DNA of 12,350 nucleotides, taken from contig CAIMVB010000201.1 in assembly GCA_903844785.1 (NCBI GenBank), positions 1 to 12,350 of the forward strand. Reading direction: 5' to 3'. Shown here one piece after another: positions 1-6,391 of this stretch (the first letter of the stretch is position 1; each line of letters begins with the position of its first letter). Position numbers and translations under genes: made by a program. This stretch comes from an uncultured Rhodospirillales bacterium (GTDB lineage: Bacteria > Pseudomonadota > Alphaproteobacteria > Acetobacterales > Acetobacteraceae). Below the pieces are notes generated by a model that did no database searches, had not been told where the DNA came from, and was given only the letters and a program-made list of their open reading frames with translations.

Positions 1-491
1 AGGCTGTAATAGGGGCCCGGCGCGGAAATAACGTGATTGGGTAGAACCAGAACCAGCACCGCCATCGGCATCAGCACCACCAGCAGCGCATTTGCGCCCG
101 CGATGCGAAACTGGTTTTCGCGATGGATAAGCCCCCCAACCAGGATGGCGAGCCCTGCAATACCATGCAGTACCAGCATCACTGTGGCCAGCATGGAATC
201 GCGCATCAGGGTTGGATTGGCATCGCCGGAAAGCATCAGGGAAATGATCAGCCCCGCTTCAATCACGGTTACGGCCAGCGCCAGTACCAAACCGCCAAAG
301 GGTTCGCCCACCCGTAGCGCCACCACTTCGGCGTGATGCACGGCACAAACTACATTGCCCAGCATCACCAGCAACAAGACCAGCGCGAGAAGTTCCAGCT
401 CCACCTTGCCAATGCCAAGCCAGGCCGCAATGCCCAGAAAAGGGGTTACAACAAAAAAGAGCGGGATACGATCTGTCGGTGTGACGGCCAT
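1..491 (-). CDS. chaA: ChaA-type Ca2+(Na+)/H+ antiporter, N-terminal part (cut by window edge)
   Basis: Partial gene: the start codon is the reverse complement of 489-491 and the frame stays open to base 1, giving 163 whole codons. It begins MAVTPTDRIP and is very hydrophobic, with about four membrane segments visible. Around residues 51-80 it reads HHAEVVALRVGEPFGG followed by LVLALAVTVIEAGLI. This GEPFG...LALAVTVIE block is typical of the first alpha-repeat of ChaA-like members of the cation/Ca2+ exchanger (CaCA) family, where the acidic residue lies in the ion path. Such inner-membrane proteins exchange Ca2+, Na+ or K+ for protons and help in salt and alkaline tolerance. No good Shine-Dalgarno sequence precedes the ATG; the upstream bases are AT-rich. 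Family assignment is from motif recognition. The C-terminal repeat is outside the window, so intactness cannot be judged. Confidence 0.85.
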   Translation of the reverse strand, partial: MAVTPTDRIPLFFVVTPFLGIAAWLGIGKVELELLALVLLLVMLGNVVCAVHHAEVVALRVGEPFGGLVLALAVTVIEAGLIISLMLSGDANPTLMRDSMLATVMLVLHGIAGLAILVGGLIHRENQFRIAGANALLVVLMPMAVLVLVLPNHVISAPGPYYS

Positions 492-524
492 ATTACTTTG
501 TTAAAATAAAATAATGGGTCATTC
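492..524 (-). promoter_or_regulatory. AT-rich leader/possible promoter of the antiporter gene
   Basis: The 33 bases directly upstream of the antiporter ATG are strikingly AT-rich (runs of T and A such as ATTATTTTATTTTAAC on the minus strand) in an otherwise GC-rich window. On the minus strand TTGAAT followed 17 bases later by TAACAA could be a weak -35/-10 pair, which would leave a very short leader and no ribosome binding site. The T-rich stretch also lies just after the amidase hairpin (525-558), so it may serve as part of that gene's termination region. This is inference only. Confidence 0.3.
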
Positions 525-558
525 AAGCTGCCGCGCCAGGCCGGCCGCGCGGCAGCTT
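525..558 (-). terminator. Hairpin downstream of the amidase gene, probable terminator
   Basis: A perfect 12-bp inverted repeat: AAGCTGCCGCGC (525-536) pairs with GCGCGGCAGCTT (547-558) around a 10-base loop. It begins 11 bases past the amidase stop codon on the minus strand. The stem is GC-rich and strong. On the minus strand it is followed by GAATGACCC and then ATTATTTTATTTT, so the T-rich tract is displaced by about nine bases from the ideal place. It most likely ends the amidase transcript; a processing or mRNA-stabilising role is the alternative. Confidence 0.65.
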
Positions 559-569
559 GTTTCAACGCT

Positions 570-1541
570 TCAGAACAGCAGGCCCTTCTTCAGCATGCCA
601 TGTACGCCCTTTTCGCCATTCACCGTCTGCGTCACGCGGAAATCCACCGCCAGCGAGCAGAACTGATAGGCATCGGCGTCTGAAAGATTGGTGCGCGAAC
701 AGATGAAGGCGATCATTTCCCTGAGCGCCTGCTTCATCGCCAAATCCAGATCTTCATTCATGCCCATGGTAATGAAATGGGTCTTGGTCTCGGCCCGGGG
801 GAATTTCAGCACCGGGTCCTTGGCGCCGCCGCCCTTCACCACGGAAAGCTTGAAATGGCCGGTCAGGCAGATTTCCAGGGCATTGATGCAAACTTCGCCA
901 TCGCCCTGCACGCCATGGCCATCGCCCGCAGAAAACAGCGCGCCCTTGTTGAAAATGGGCAGGAACAGCGTGGTGCCTTCGGTCAATTCCTTATTGTCCA
1001 AATTGCCGCCAATGGCGCGCGGTTCCTTGGTATTCACCATGCCCCAATCGGGTGGCGGCGCCACACCCATGACGCCAAAGAAGGGGGCGAGCGGCAGATC
1101 CAGCCCGCCATCCTGCGGGCCGAAGGGCAGGCGGCAGGTCATGGCCTGCTTATTCACCGGAATATGCAGTGTGCGGCGATAGGGGAAATCTTCCGGCAGC
1201 GTACCAAACAATGGACGAAAGCCGCAAAAGCCCCAATCCGCGCCGAGTTCGATCTTTTCGATATCCACGCGCAAAGCATCGCCTGGCTCGGCGCCGCGCA
1301 CTTCCACGGGGCCCGTGATGATATGCGCGCCAAGGCGGGGCAGCCTGGAGTGGATTTCGGAAATCGCCGGGTGCAGCGGCAGCCCCTTTTCGGGCCCGGG
1401 CATTACTTCCGGTCCGCCGGAGACACATTCCAGAATGACTGTCTCACCCGATGCGATGCTCGCCACCGGTGGGAAGGAAGCATCAAAGCCCCCCCAGCGA
1501 CAGGTCGCGACAGAAGCGAGGATACGGGTAGCTTGCGACAT
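570..1541 (-). CDS. fmdA: Acetamidase/formamidase (FmdA family)
   Basis: Cytoplasmic amidase predicted to hydrolyse a short amide such as formamide or acetamide to the acid plus ammonia. The protein has 323 residues. Family marks are GPVEVRGAEPGDAL (residues 77-90), GNLDNKEL (179-186) and GDGHGVQGDGE (206-216), whose acidic and histidine residues belong to the metal-binding active-site region of the FmdA/AmdA family. I chose the ATG at 1541 (MSQATRILAS) because GAGG lies 8 bases upstream. A longer frame opens at 1613, but its extra 24 codons are mostly a translation of the palindromic element at 1564-1607 and have no family match. The gene is followed by a strong hairpin and lies 80 bp downstream of corA on the same strand, so it is probably transcribed alone. 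Exact amide specificity cannot be read from the sequence. Its ammonia output fits the urease and allA genes nearby. Confidence 0.88.
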   Translation of the reverse strand: MSQATRILASVATCRWGGFDASFPPVASIASGETVILECVSGGPEVMPGPEKGLPLHPAISEIHSRLPRLGAHIITGPVEVRGAEPGDALRVDIEKIELGADWGFCGFRPLFGTLPEDFPYRRTLHIPVNKQAMTCRLPFGPQDGGLDLPLAPFFGVMGVAPPPDWGMVNTKEPRAIGGNLDNKELTEGTTLFLPIFNKGALFSAGDGHGVQGDGEVCINALEICLTGHFKLSVVKGGGAKDPVLKFPRAETKTHFITMGMNEDLDLAMKQALREMIAFICSRTNLSDADAYQFCSLAVDFRVTQTVNGEKGVHGMLKKGLLF

Positions 1542-1563
1542 CGATCTTTCCTCGAGGTTCAGA

Positions 1564-1607
1564 GCATTTTCAAGCCAAGTGGAATCACTTGGCTCTCCGG
1601 AAAATGC
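1564..1607. repeat. Two-part palindromic intergenic element (interspersed-repeat-like)
   Basis: Two nested perfect stems: GCATTTTC (1564-1571) with GAAAATGC (1600-1607), and AGCCAAGTG (1573-1581) with CACTTGGCT (1586-1594) around the loop GAAT. The arms are separated by A on one side and CTCCG on the other. It fills most of the gap between the corA stop and the amidase start. The arrangement GCATTTTC...AAGTGG...GAAAATGC resembles the short palindromic intergenic repeats I know from rhizobia, Methylobacterium and other alphaproteobacteria. That assignment is from memory and only one copy is present in this window. It could also end or stabilise corA mRNA. Confidence 0.65.
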
Positions 1608-1621
1608 GACCAAACATGCAT

Positions 1622-2662
1622 TTAGAGCCAGCCTTTGCGGCGGAAATAGAGAATGGGCAGAATGGACGAAACCACCATGAGCAAAAGCGCCAAAGGATAG
1701 CCCAGGGCCATTTTCAGTTCCGGCATGAATTCGAAATTCATGCCGTAGATGCTGGCAATCAACGTGGGCGGCATAAGTGCCACCGATGCCACGGTGAAGG
1801 TTTTGATGATGGCGTTCTGTTCGACATTGATCACGCCAAGCACAGCATCCAGCAGGAATTGTGCCTTGGAATTCAGAAAATTCGCGTGTTCCACCAGTGA
1901 TCGCACATCGCGCACCAGCGTCTTGATCTGCGCTTGGTTTTCCTTGCGCACGGCGGTTGCTTTTTCGGCGCCAACAAAGGTCAGAATACGCGAAAGCCCG
2001 AGAAGGGTTTCTGAGGCGCGGGTGGTTACTTCCCCCACCTGACCCAGCGTGAACAGCGCATCCTTCAGCTTGTCATTGCGCCGCTGCATTTTGAAATCAG
2101 CTTGCGAAGCGCGAAAGGTGGATTGGCTCGCCTTATCCATATCGGCGCCGACTTTTTCCAGAATATCGGCGAGGCGATCCACTACCTGTTCAAACAAATG
2201 CAGCATCACGGCGTCGGAGGTTTGCAGCAAAGCGGGTTGGCGCTGCGCCCTGGCGCCAAATGCGGTGAAGGCGCGCGGTGTGGCGTAGCGCACCGTGACC
2301 AGTGTTGTATTGGTCAGCACAAAGCTGATGGGGGTGGAGCCATATTCGCCCGAATCGACGCCGTAGAGAAAATTGGCGGTCAGAAACAGAACGTCATCTT
2401 CGCGGTAAAGGCGTGATGAGCTTTCAATTTCCTGCATTTCTTCGCGCGTTGGAATTTCAAGCTGCAACCCGTTCTGCACCGCGCGTTCTTCATCGGCGGT
2501 GGGGTTAAGCAGGTCGATCCAGACCGCGCGGCGCAGATTCTCGGCCGTAGCGACCTCGGCCGCGGATTCCCTTGCCGCTTCCGGCAGGGCAGCGGTGATG
2601 TCGGAAATGGCGCCTTCGCGCACACGGCAGCGGCCATCCTCAACGGTCCAGGTTGTGAGCAT
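1622..2662 (-). CDS. corA: CorA-family Mg2+/Co2+/Ni2+ transporter
   Basis: Inner-membrane divalent-cation channel of the 2-TM-GxN class, 346 residues, a normal length. The large N-terminal cytoplasmic part (to about residue 280) contains the long charged helices that form the funnel. Two membrane helices follow at about 285-305 and 320-341. The signature YGMNFEFMPEL starts at residue 306 with GMN at 307-309, just after the first helix, and the protein ends in a short basic tail RRKGWL, as in well-studied CorA proteins. Start ATG at 2662 is backed by GGAGGG 8 bases upstream. It follows tatA by 168 bp with a hairpin between, so it probably has its own promoter. CorA mainly imports Mg2+ and Co2+ but can carry Ni2+; since urease needs nickel and no dedicated nickel carrier is seen here, a supporting role is conceivable but only inferred. 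Confidence 0.93.
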   Translation of the reverse strand: MLTTWTVEDGRCRVREGAISDITAALPEAARESAAEVATAENLRRAVWIDLLNPTADEERAVQNGLQLEIPTREEMQEIESSSRLYREDDVLFLTANFLYGVDSGEYGSTPISFVLTNTTLVTVRYATPRAFTAFGARAQRQPALLQTSDAVMLHLFEQVVDRLADILEKVGADMDKASQSTFRASQADFKMQRRNDKLKDALFTLGQVGEVTTRASETLLGLSRILTFVGAEKATAVRKENQAQIKTLVRDVRSLVEHANFLNSKAQFLLDAVLGVINVEQNAIIKTFTVASVALMPPTLIASIYGMNFEFMPELKMALGYPLALLLMVVSSILPILYFRRKGWL

Positions 2663-2780
2663 GGCGCGGGCCCTCCACGCGGATTGACAGGCTAAACCCT
2701 CTTAACCCTGGCCCGGCAGCCTGAGAAGCTTTGAAAGTAACAGCCCGCGCTTCATGGCGCGGCACTGTGTCAGGAAGGCC

Positions 2781-2810
2781 GCCCGACCCCAGCTTCGAAA
2801 GGGGACGGGC
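2781..2810 (-). terminator. Hairpin between tatA and corA, possible terminator
   Basis: GCCCGACCCC (2781-2790) pairs with GGGGACGGGC (2801-2810) with one central A-A mismatch on this strand and a 10-base loop. It lies 20 bases past the tatA stop on the minus strand. The following minus-strand bases (GGCCTTCCTG) have no T run, so it is not a textbook intrinsic terminator. It may slow polymerase, protect the 3' end of the tatA message, or work together with Rho. Confidence 0.42.
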
Positions 2811-2830
2811 CAGCCAAACTCTATGCCGCC

Positions 2831-3100
2831 TTAAGCGCCGGGGCGGGGGGTATTCTGCGCCGTGCTGGCCTGGGCCGTGGAAGACGCCGCGGCCGGACCC
2901 TGGATGCTGCCAGCCGGCTGGGTCTGACCCTGGGCCTGCGCCTCCATCGAGGCATCAGCCTGATCTTCCTTGATATTATGCTTGAAGGATTTAATGCCCT
3001 TGGCCAAATCGCCCATCAGCCCGCTGATCTTGCCGCTGCCGAAAAGCAGCAGAACGACCAGCAGAACCACAAGCCAATGCCAGATGCTAAAGGAACCCAT
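2831..3100 (-). CDS. tatA: Sec-independent protein translocase subunit TatA/E
   Basis: Small membrane protein of 89 residues that forms the pore-like oligomer of the twin-arginine translocase, which moves folded proteins across the inner membrane. It shows the TatA layout: short N-terminus, one hydrophobic helix (about residues 5-20), the conserved F-G hinge (F20, G21), then an amphipathic helix reading [16 protein letters not shown] (28-43). The remainder is a disordered tail rich in Gln, Ala, Ser and Pro. The opening [16 protein letters not shown] is characteristic of alphaproteobacterial TatA. A GAGG lies 7-8 bases before the ATG. TatB and TatC are not next to it; downstream on the same strand is corA after a hairpin. 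TatA versus TatE cannot be separated by sequence alone. Confidence 0.93.
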   Translation of the reverse strand: MGSFSIWHWLVVLLVVLLLFGSGKISGLMGDLAKGIKSFKHNIKEDQADASMEAQAQGQTQPAGSIQGPAAASSTAQASTAQNTPRPGA

Positions 3101-3392
3101 TGCGACGCCTCAATTCCCAGTTGGAAGGGCCGGAGAGCCGGACCTTCGGAGCCTATGACATGGCGGCAACCTATTCGCCAAGGGGGCGCCGCGCAAATCC
3201 CCAAATGGTTCTTCTGGGTGGCCGCTGCAATGGGGCTTGAAACCCATTCCGCCTTGCACCACCTAAACTCCTATCCGGGCCCCTCTGGCGGGGGCCACCG
3301 CATTTTGGTGGCCTGCCGTGATGTCGGATCGTGCAACCCTGCGCGGTCTCGGCCCCCTATGGCTGTTCCGCGCTATAGGATGAGGTTTGGGG
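3101..3392. other. Gene-free divergent region between tatA and terC
   Basis: About 290 bp with no credible coding frame. It must hold the promoters and leaders of tatA (leftward) and terC (rightward). Visible structures are an imperfect palindrome in the tatA leader at 3125-3146 (AAGG-g-CCGG-agag-CCGG-a-CCTT) and a perfect 7-bp hairpin at 3293-3313 on the terC side. I looked for the manganese-sensing yybP-ykoY riboswitch that often precedes terC-type genes and did not find its conserved GGGGAGUAG core. No convincing -35/-10 pair was identified on either strand. The final bases AGGATGAGG supply the terC ribosome binding site. Confidence 0.5.
3293..3313 (+). promoter_or_regulatory. Hairpin in the terC leader
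   Basis: GGCCACC (3293-3299) and GGTGGCC (3307-3313) form a perfect 7-bp stem with a 7-base loop GCATTTT, ending 79 bases before the terC start. Neither strand has a T run after it, so a terminator is not supported. A leader structure or protein site is possible, or the fold may be chance in GC-rich DNA. Confidence 0.3.
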
Positions 3393-4394
3393 ATGGATTT
3401 CCTGGTTTCTGAGTGGATGGGCAAGCCCTTCTGGATGTGGAAGGGCTTTCTGCTGATTGTGCTGATGCTGCTGGCCTTTGACCTTGGCGTGCTGAATCGC
3501 AAGGACAAGGAAATGGGCGTGGCGCAAAGCCTGTGGCTTTCTGCCTTTTATATCGCCTTTGCCATGCTCTACGGCGCTGGCATTTGGTGGGCCTATGAGG
3601 TTGGTGAATTGACCACGTCAGATGGCACCCATGCTGGCATTGCCTATTTTACGGGCTTTTTCATCGAAAAGGCGCTGTCCATCGACAATGTCTTCGTGAT
3701 CAGCCTGATCTTTGGCTATTTCGCGATTCCGCGCCGCTACCAATATCGCGCGCTGGTCTGGGGCATTATCGGCGTGATTCTGCTGCGCGGCATCATGATC
3801 GCGGCAGGTGCGGCGCTGGTGCAGCAATATAGCTGGGTGCTTTATATCTTCGGCGCCTTCCTGATCGCGACTGGCATCAAAATGCTGGTGGTGCCGGAAG
3901 GGGAGCAGGATATCTCCAAGAACCCCGTGGTGCGCTTCATGCGCAAGCACATGCGCGTGACGGATGAACTCCATGGCCAGAAATTCTTTGTGCGCCAAAT
4001 GGATGCGACCACGGGGAAGAACCTGGCCTTTGCCACGCCGCTATTCCTGGCGCTGGCGGTCATCAATATCGCCGATCTGATTTTCGCGGTGGATAGCGTG
4101 CCGGCGATTTTCGCCATCACGACCGATACCTTCATTGTCTATACCGCGAATATCATGGCGATCCTGGGCTTGCGCGCGCTCTATTTCGCACTGGCTGCCA
4201 TGGTGCATCGCTTCCACTACCTGAAATATGCCTTGGCGCTGGTGCTGGTTTTCATCGGCGGCAAGATTTTCTGGAACCAGATGGTCGGCAAGCTTGATCC
4301 CGCCATTTCGCTTGGCGTCACGGCGCTGATCATTGCGGCCGGGATCTTCGTCTCGCTCTGGAAAACCCGTGGTCAGCAGCCGGAAAGCTGCTGA
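3393..4394 (+). CDS. terC: TerC/Alx-family integral membrane protein
   Basis: Multi-pass inner-membrane protein of 333 residues with about eight or nine hydrophobic helices. The family is annotated as tellurium resistance TerC; studied relatives such as Alx and MeeF-type proteins are linked to Mn2+ export and to metal loading of exported proteins. Diagnostic segments are SIDNVFV (residues 96-102) and ADLIFAVDSVPAIFAIT (227-243), whose intramembrane aspartates are conserved. A cytoplasmic loop at about 168-210 separates the two halves. I start at the ATG at 3393 because GAGG sits 7 bases upstream; a TTG at 3387 in the same frame would add only two residues. No other ter genes lie nearby, so a role in tellurite resistance is not supported by context; metal homeostasis is more plausible. 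It converges on allA with only three bases between the stop codons. Confidence 0.92.
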   Translation: MDFLVSEWMGKPFWMWKGFLLIVLMLLAFDLGVLNRKDKEMGVAQSLWLSAFYIAFAMLYGAGIWWAYEVGELTTSDGTHAGIAYFTGFFIEKALSIDNVFVISLIFGYFAIPRRYQYRALVWGIIGVILLRGIMIAAGAALVQQYSWVLYIFGAFLIATGIKMLVVPEGEQDISKNPVVRFMRKHMRVTDELHGQKFFVRQMDATTGKNLAFATPLFLALAVINIADLIFAVDSVPAIFAITTDTFIVYTANIMAILGLRALYFALAAMVHRFHYLKYALALVLVFIGGKIFWNQMVGKLDPAISLGVTALIIAAGIFVSLWKTRGQQPESC

Positions 4395-4397
4395 ATG

Positions 4398-4871
4398 TTA
4401 CCCGAGGTGCAGTTCAAAAGGCTGCACCTCAACAAATTCATCATCGGCGCTGGTGCCATCCTTCCACATGAAGACAGCGAAGCGCGCTTCGCCGTCAAAG
4501 ACGGTGGATGGGTGGTGCCAGACATTGGCCCCGTAGGTGACCCCTTGATCAGGCCGCGCCAGAAAGGCGCGCGCCTTTTCCATATCCGGCTTGCCATCCG
4601 CCCCATGGGGGGCCACCAGCACAAGCCAGCGCCCCGCTTCCATGGGGATGAAGGATTGTGAGGAAAATTCATGCCTTTCCATGGTGGTGGAAGCAAAAGG
4701 CGCTGATTTCGGCAAGGCGCGGGTGAAGGAAAGGCTGGGGCTGGCGCCGCCACGACGATTTTCCAAAACCTTGTCTATGTAAGCCCGGCCCGGCGTGGCA
4801 GGGCTTTGCAGCACTTCCCCGAAAGGGGCAAAGGCTTCGGCGGTCAGGGGTTCGGTGGTGATGCGGCGCAT
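4398..4871 (-). CDS. allA: Ureidoglycolate lyase (AllA)
   Basis: Cytoplasmic enzyme of purine/allantoin breakdown that splits ureidoglycolate into glyoxylate and urea. The 157-residue length fits the family (about 160-170). Family features are an N-terminus reading PLTAEAFAPFGEVL (residues 8-21), ERHEFSSQSFIPM (65-77), YGANVWHHP (113-121) and the C-terminal block FMWKDGTSADDEFVEV (134-149); AllA is a small cupin-like beta-barrel with conserved histidines in these blocks. No strong Shine-Dalgarno precedes the ATG at 4871. Other purine-degradation genes are absent from the window. It diverges from the urease operon, and its product urea is the urease substrate, so joint regulation through the shared spacer is a reasonable inference. 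Its last codons overlap a hairpin shared with terC. Confidence 0.88.
   Translation of the reverse strand: MRRITTEPLTAEAFAPFGEVLQSPATPGRAYIDKVLENRRGGASPSLSFTRALPKSAPFASTTMERHEFSSQSFIPMEAGRWLVLVAPHGADGKPDMEKARAFLARPDQGVTYGANVWHHPSTVFDGEARFAVFMWKDGTSADDEFVEVQPFELHLG
4404..4430. terminator. Hairpin between convergent terC and allA, inside allA coding sequence
   Basis: GAGGTGCAG (4404-4412) and CTGCACCTC (4422-4430) form a perfect 9-bp stem with a 9-base loop. It starts nine bases after the terC stop and lies within the last ten codons of allA, which read VEVQPFELHLG. Because the genes converge, it could end both transcripts. Neither strand has a clear T run after the stem, so Rho-assisted ending or transcript protection is also possible. 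Confidence 0.5.
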
Positions 4872-5014
4872 GGGGTGGCTTTCGGTTTGATGTGCGCCAC
4901 CAAAGCCGCGCCAGGCGCACCTGTCCAGCCCGCATTTCTGCCTGATTTTTGCGCAGGAATTGCCTGCGCGCGCGGCATTTGGAGGCGGGGGCTTGGCGTG
5001 GTTAATCTCGCGCC
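4872..5014. promoter_or_regulatory. Divergent allA/ureD control region with two inverted repeats
   Basis: This 143-bp spacer must carry the promoters for allA (leftward) and the urease operon (rightward). Two inverted repeats stand out: GTGCGCC (4892-4898) with GGCGCAC (4914-4920), spacer 15; and GCGCAGG (4951-4957) with CCTGCGC (4963-4969), spacer 5. The second has the size of a classic regulator half-site pair and is preceded by a short T run. No clear sigma-70 or sigma-54 promoter elements could be assigned. Operator function is inferred from position and symmetry only. Confidence 0.45.
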
Positions 5015-5845
5015 ATGAATGCCAGCGCCCTTACTCAACCTCGCCATCAGCGCTCTCGCGGGCGGTTGGATTTGGATTACGCGCTGCATGAAGGGCGCAC
5101 GATGCTGGGCGGGCTTTATCAATCACCCCCTATGCGCGCCCTTTTCCCCGACCCTGAGGCAGATGAGGCGCCAATCTGCGCCTTGGTGAATACCGCAGGC
5201 GGCTTGGCCGGCGGCGATAGGGTGGAAATCGCGCTCAGCCTTGGTGCCGGGGCGCGGGCTAGCTTTTCCACCCCGGCGGCGGAGAAAATCTATCGCAGTC
5301 TTGGCCCGGCGACCGAGATTTCCGTCTCGCTCGAAGCTGGCCCCGGCGCGGTGTTTGAGTGGATTCCGCAGGAAACCATTCTGTTCGAAGGCGCACGCCT
5401 GCAACGGAGCATGCGGGCGGATATTGCCGAAGATGCCACGCTGCTGATGGCCGAAGCCCTGGTTTTTGGCCGCGCCGCGCGGGGCGAGACCTGGCGGCGT
5501 GGCGCGCTGCAGGATTCCTGGCGCATCCAGCGCGGCGGCAAGCTGCTTTGGGCCGATGGGCTGGCGCTGGAGGGTGATTTCGCCGCTGAATTTGCCAACC
5601 CCTTCGGCTTTGCTGGCGCGGAAGCTATGGGCAGCCTGGTGCTGGCCGGCCCGCTGGCCGCGCCCGATTTGCGCGATGCGCTCCGCGAAGATGGCGCTTT
5701 GGCCAGCCTGGTGCGGCCCGGCCTGCTCATTACACGCTGGCTGGGCAGTGCGGTTGCGGTGCGGGAAGGGCTAGGTGAGGCGATTTGCCGCCTACGGCCA
5801 GCGCTTGGCCTGCCCGCGCGTCTGCCCCGCCTATGGACGACATGA
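5015..5845 (+). CDS. ureD: Urease accessory protein UreD (UreH)
   Basis: Scaffold protein of the urease activation complex. It binds the apo-urease UreABC and, with UreF and UreG, guides Ni2+ and CO2 to the active site. The protein has 276 residues, a normal size. Typical marks are RGRLDLDYALHEGRTMLGGL (residues 15-34), NTAGGLAGGD (59-68), the block TPAAEKIYRS (86-95) and WIPQETILFEGARL (115-128). It is the first gene of a plus-strand operon, 46 bp before ureA. The ATG at 5015 lacks a near Shine-Dalgarno; the only purine-rich run (GGAGGCGGGG) is about 25 bases away, so initiation may be weak. That would fit the low need for an assembly factor. Confidence 0.93.
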   Translation: MNASALTQPRHQRSRGRLDLDYALHEGRTMLGGLYQSPPMRALFPDPEADEAPICALVNTAGGLAGGDRVEIALSLGAGARASFSTPAAEKIYRSLGPATEISVSLEAGPGAVFEWIPQETILFEGARLQRSMRADIAEDATLLMAEALVFGRAARGETWRRGALQDSWRIQRGGKLLWADGLALEGDFAAEFANPFGFAGAEAMGSLVLAGPLAAPDLRDALREDGALASLVRPGLLITRWLGSAVAVREGLGEAICRLRPALGLPARLPRLWTT

Positions 5846-5890
5846 AACGAGCACAGCCATGATGGCACAGCGATTGCGGAACCCAACGCC

Positions 5891-6391
5891 ATGAACCTGA
5901 CCCCGCGCGAAAAAGACAAGCTGATGATTTCCATGGCCGCGATCGTGGCGCGACGGCGCCTGGAACGCGGCCTGAAAATGAACTTCCCCGAAGCCGTGGC
6001 GTTGATCACGGATTTCGTGGTGGAAGGGGCGCGCGATGGCCGCAGCGTCGCGGAATTGATGCGTGATGGCGCAACGGTGCTGACGCGTGATCAGGTGATG
6101 GAAGGCATCGCCGAGATGCTCCATGAAATCCAGGTGGAAGCGACCTTCCCGGATGGCACCAAGCTGGTGACGGTGCATCAGCCCATTCGCCCGGCGGTGG
6201 CGAAGAGGCCCAGCGCAAAAGCGAAGCCTGCCGCCAAGGCCAAGGCGAAGGCCGCGCCAAAAGCCAAAGCCAAACCGAAAGCCGCCGCCAAGCCAAAAGC
6301 TACCACCAAGCCGAAGGCCAAAGCCGCTAAGAAACCCGCCAAGCCCAAACCCAAGGCGAAACCAGCCAGCAAGAAGGGAGGCCGCAAATGA
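5891..6391 (+). CDS. ureA: Urease gamma subunit UreA with long Lys/Ala/Pro-rich C-terminal tail
   Basis: Structural gamma subunit of the (alpha-beta-gamma)3 urease. Residues 1-99 are a full, ordinary gamma subunit: [20 protein letters not shown] at the start, [19 protein letters not shown], and ending [16 protein letters not shown], which is where most UreA proteins stop. Here the frame continues for 67 residues (100-166) made almost wholly of Lys, Ala and Pro, with 24 Lys, 3 Arg, no Asp or Glu and no aromatic residue. This tail resembles histone H1/AlgP-like basic disordered regions. It runs in frame to a TGA that overlaps the ureB start (ATGA at 6388-6391), and its last codons supply the ureB ribosome binding site, so it is not a simple frameshift artefact. 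The tail's function is unknown; binding to acidic partners, nucleic acid or membranes is speculation. Confidence 0.93.
   Translation: MNLTPREKDKLMISMAAIVARRRLERGLKMNFPEAVALITDFVVEGARDGRSVAELMRDGATVLTRDQVMEGIAEMLHEIQVEATFPDGTKLVTVHQPIRPAVAKRPSAKAKPAAKAKAKAAPKAKAKPKAAAKPKATTKPKAKAAKKPAKPKPKAKPASKKGGRK
6188..6388 (+). repeat. Low-complexity GCCAAR-type repeat encoding the basic tail of UreA
   Basis: Degenerate tandem copies of GCCAAG/GCCAAA/CCGAAG-like hexamers, encoding Ala-Lys and Pro-Lys dipeptides. The core gamma subunit ends just before it. Such codon-pair repeats can grow or shrink by slippage, so tail length probably varies between strains. Copies are not identical, and both AAA and AAG are used, which suggests an old expansion or selection for the protein composition rather than a fresh duplication. 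Confidence 0.8.

Noticed and set aside
1542..1613. 24-codon N-terminal extension of the amidase
   Set aside because: It translates the palindromic intergenic repeat. The ATG at 1541 has a proper ribosome binding site and gives the normal family N-terminus.
777..1625. Plus-strand open frame (282 codons) opposite the amidase gene
   Set aside because: The minus-strand amidase has intact family motifs, while this frame has none and runs through the palindromic element.
3101..3392. yybP-ykoY manganese riboswitch before terC
   Set aside because: The conserved GGGGAGUAG core and its partner segments were not found on the plus strand.
4872..4925. Sigma-54 promoter for allA (TGGCGCGGCTTTGG on the minus strand)
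   Set aside because: The -24 half resembles TGGCAC, but the essential GC of the -12 element is replaced by GG, so the match is too weak to annotate.
6188..6388. UreA tail as the product of a frameshift or misassembly
   Set aside because: The tail stays in the ureA frame, keeps a consistent Lys/Ala/Pro bias, ends at an ATGA overlap and contains a perfect ureB ribosome site, so it appears genuine.
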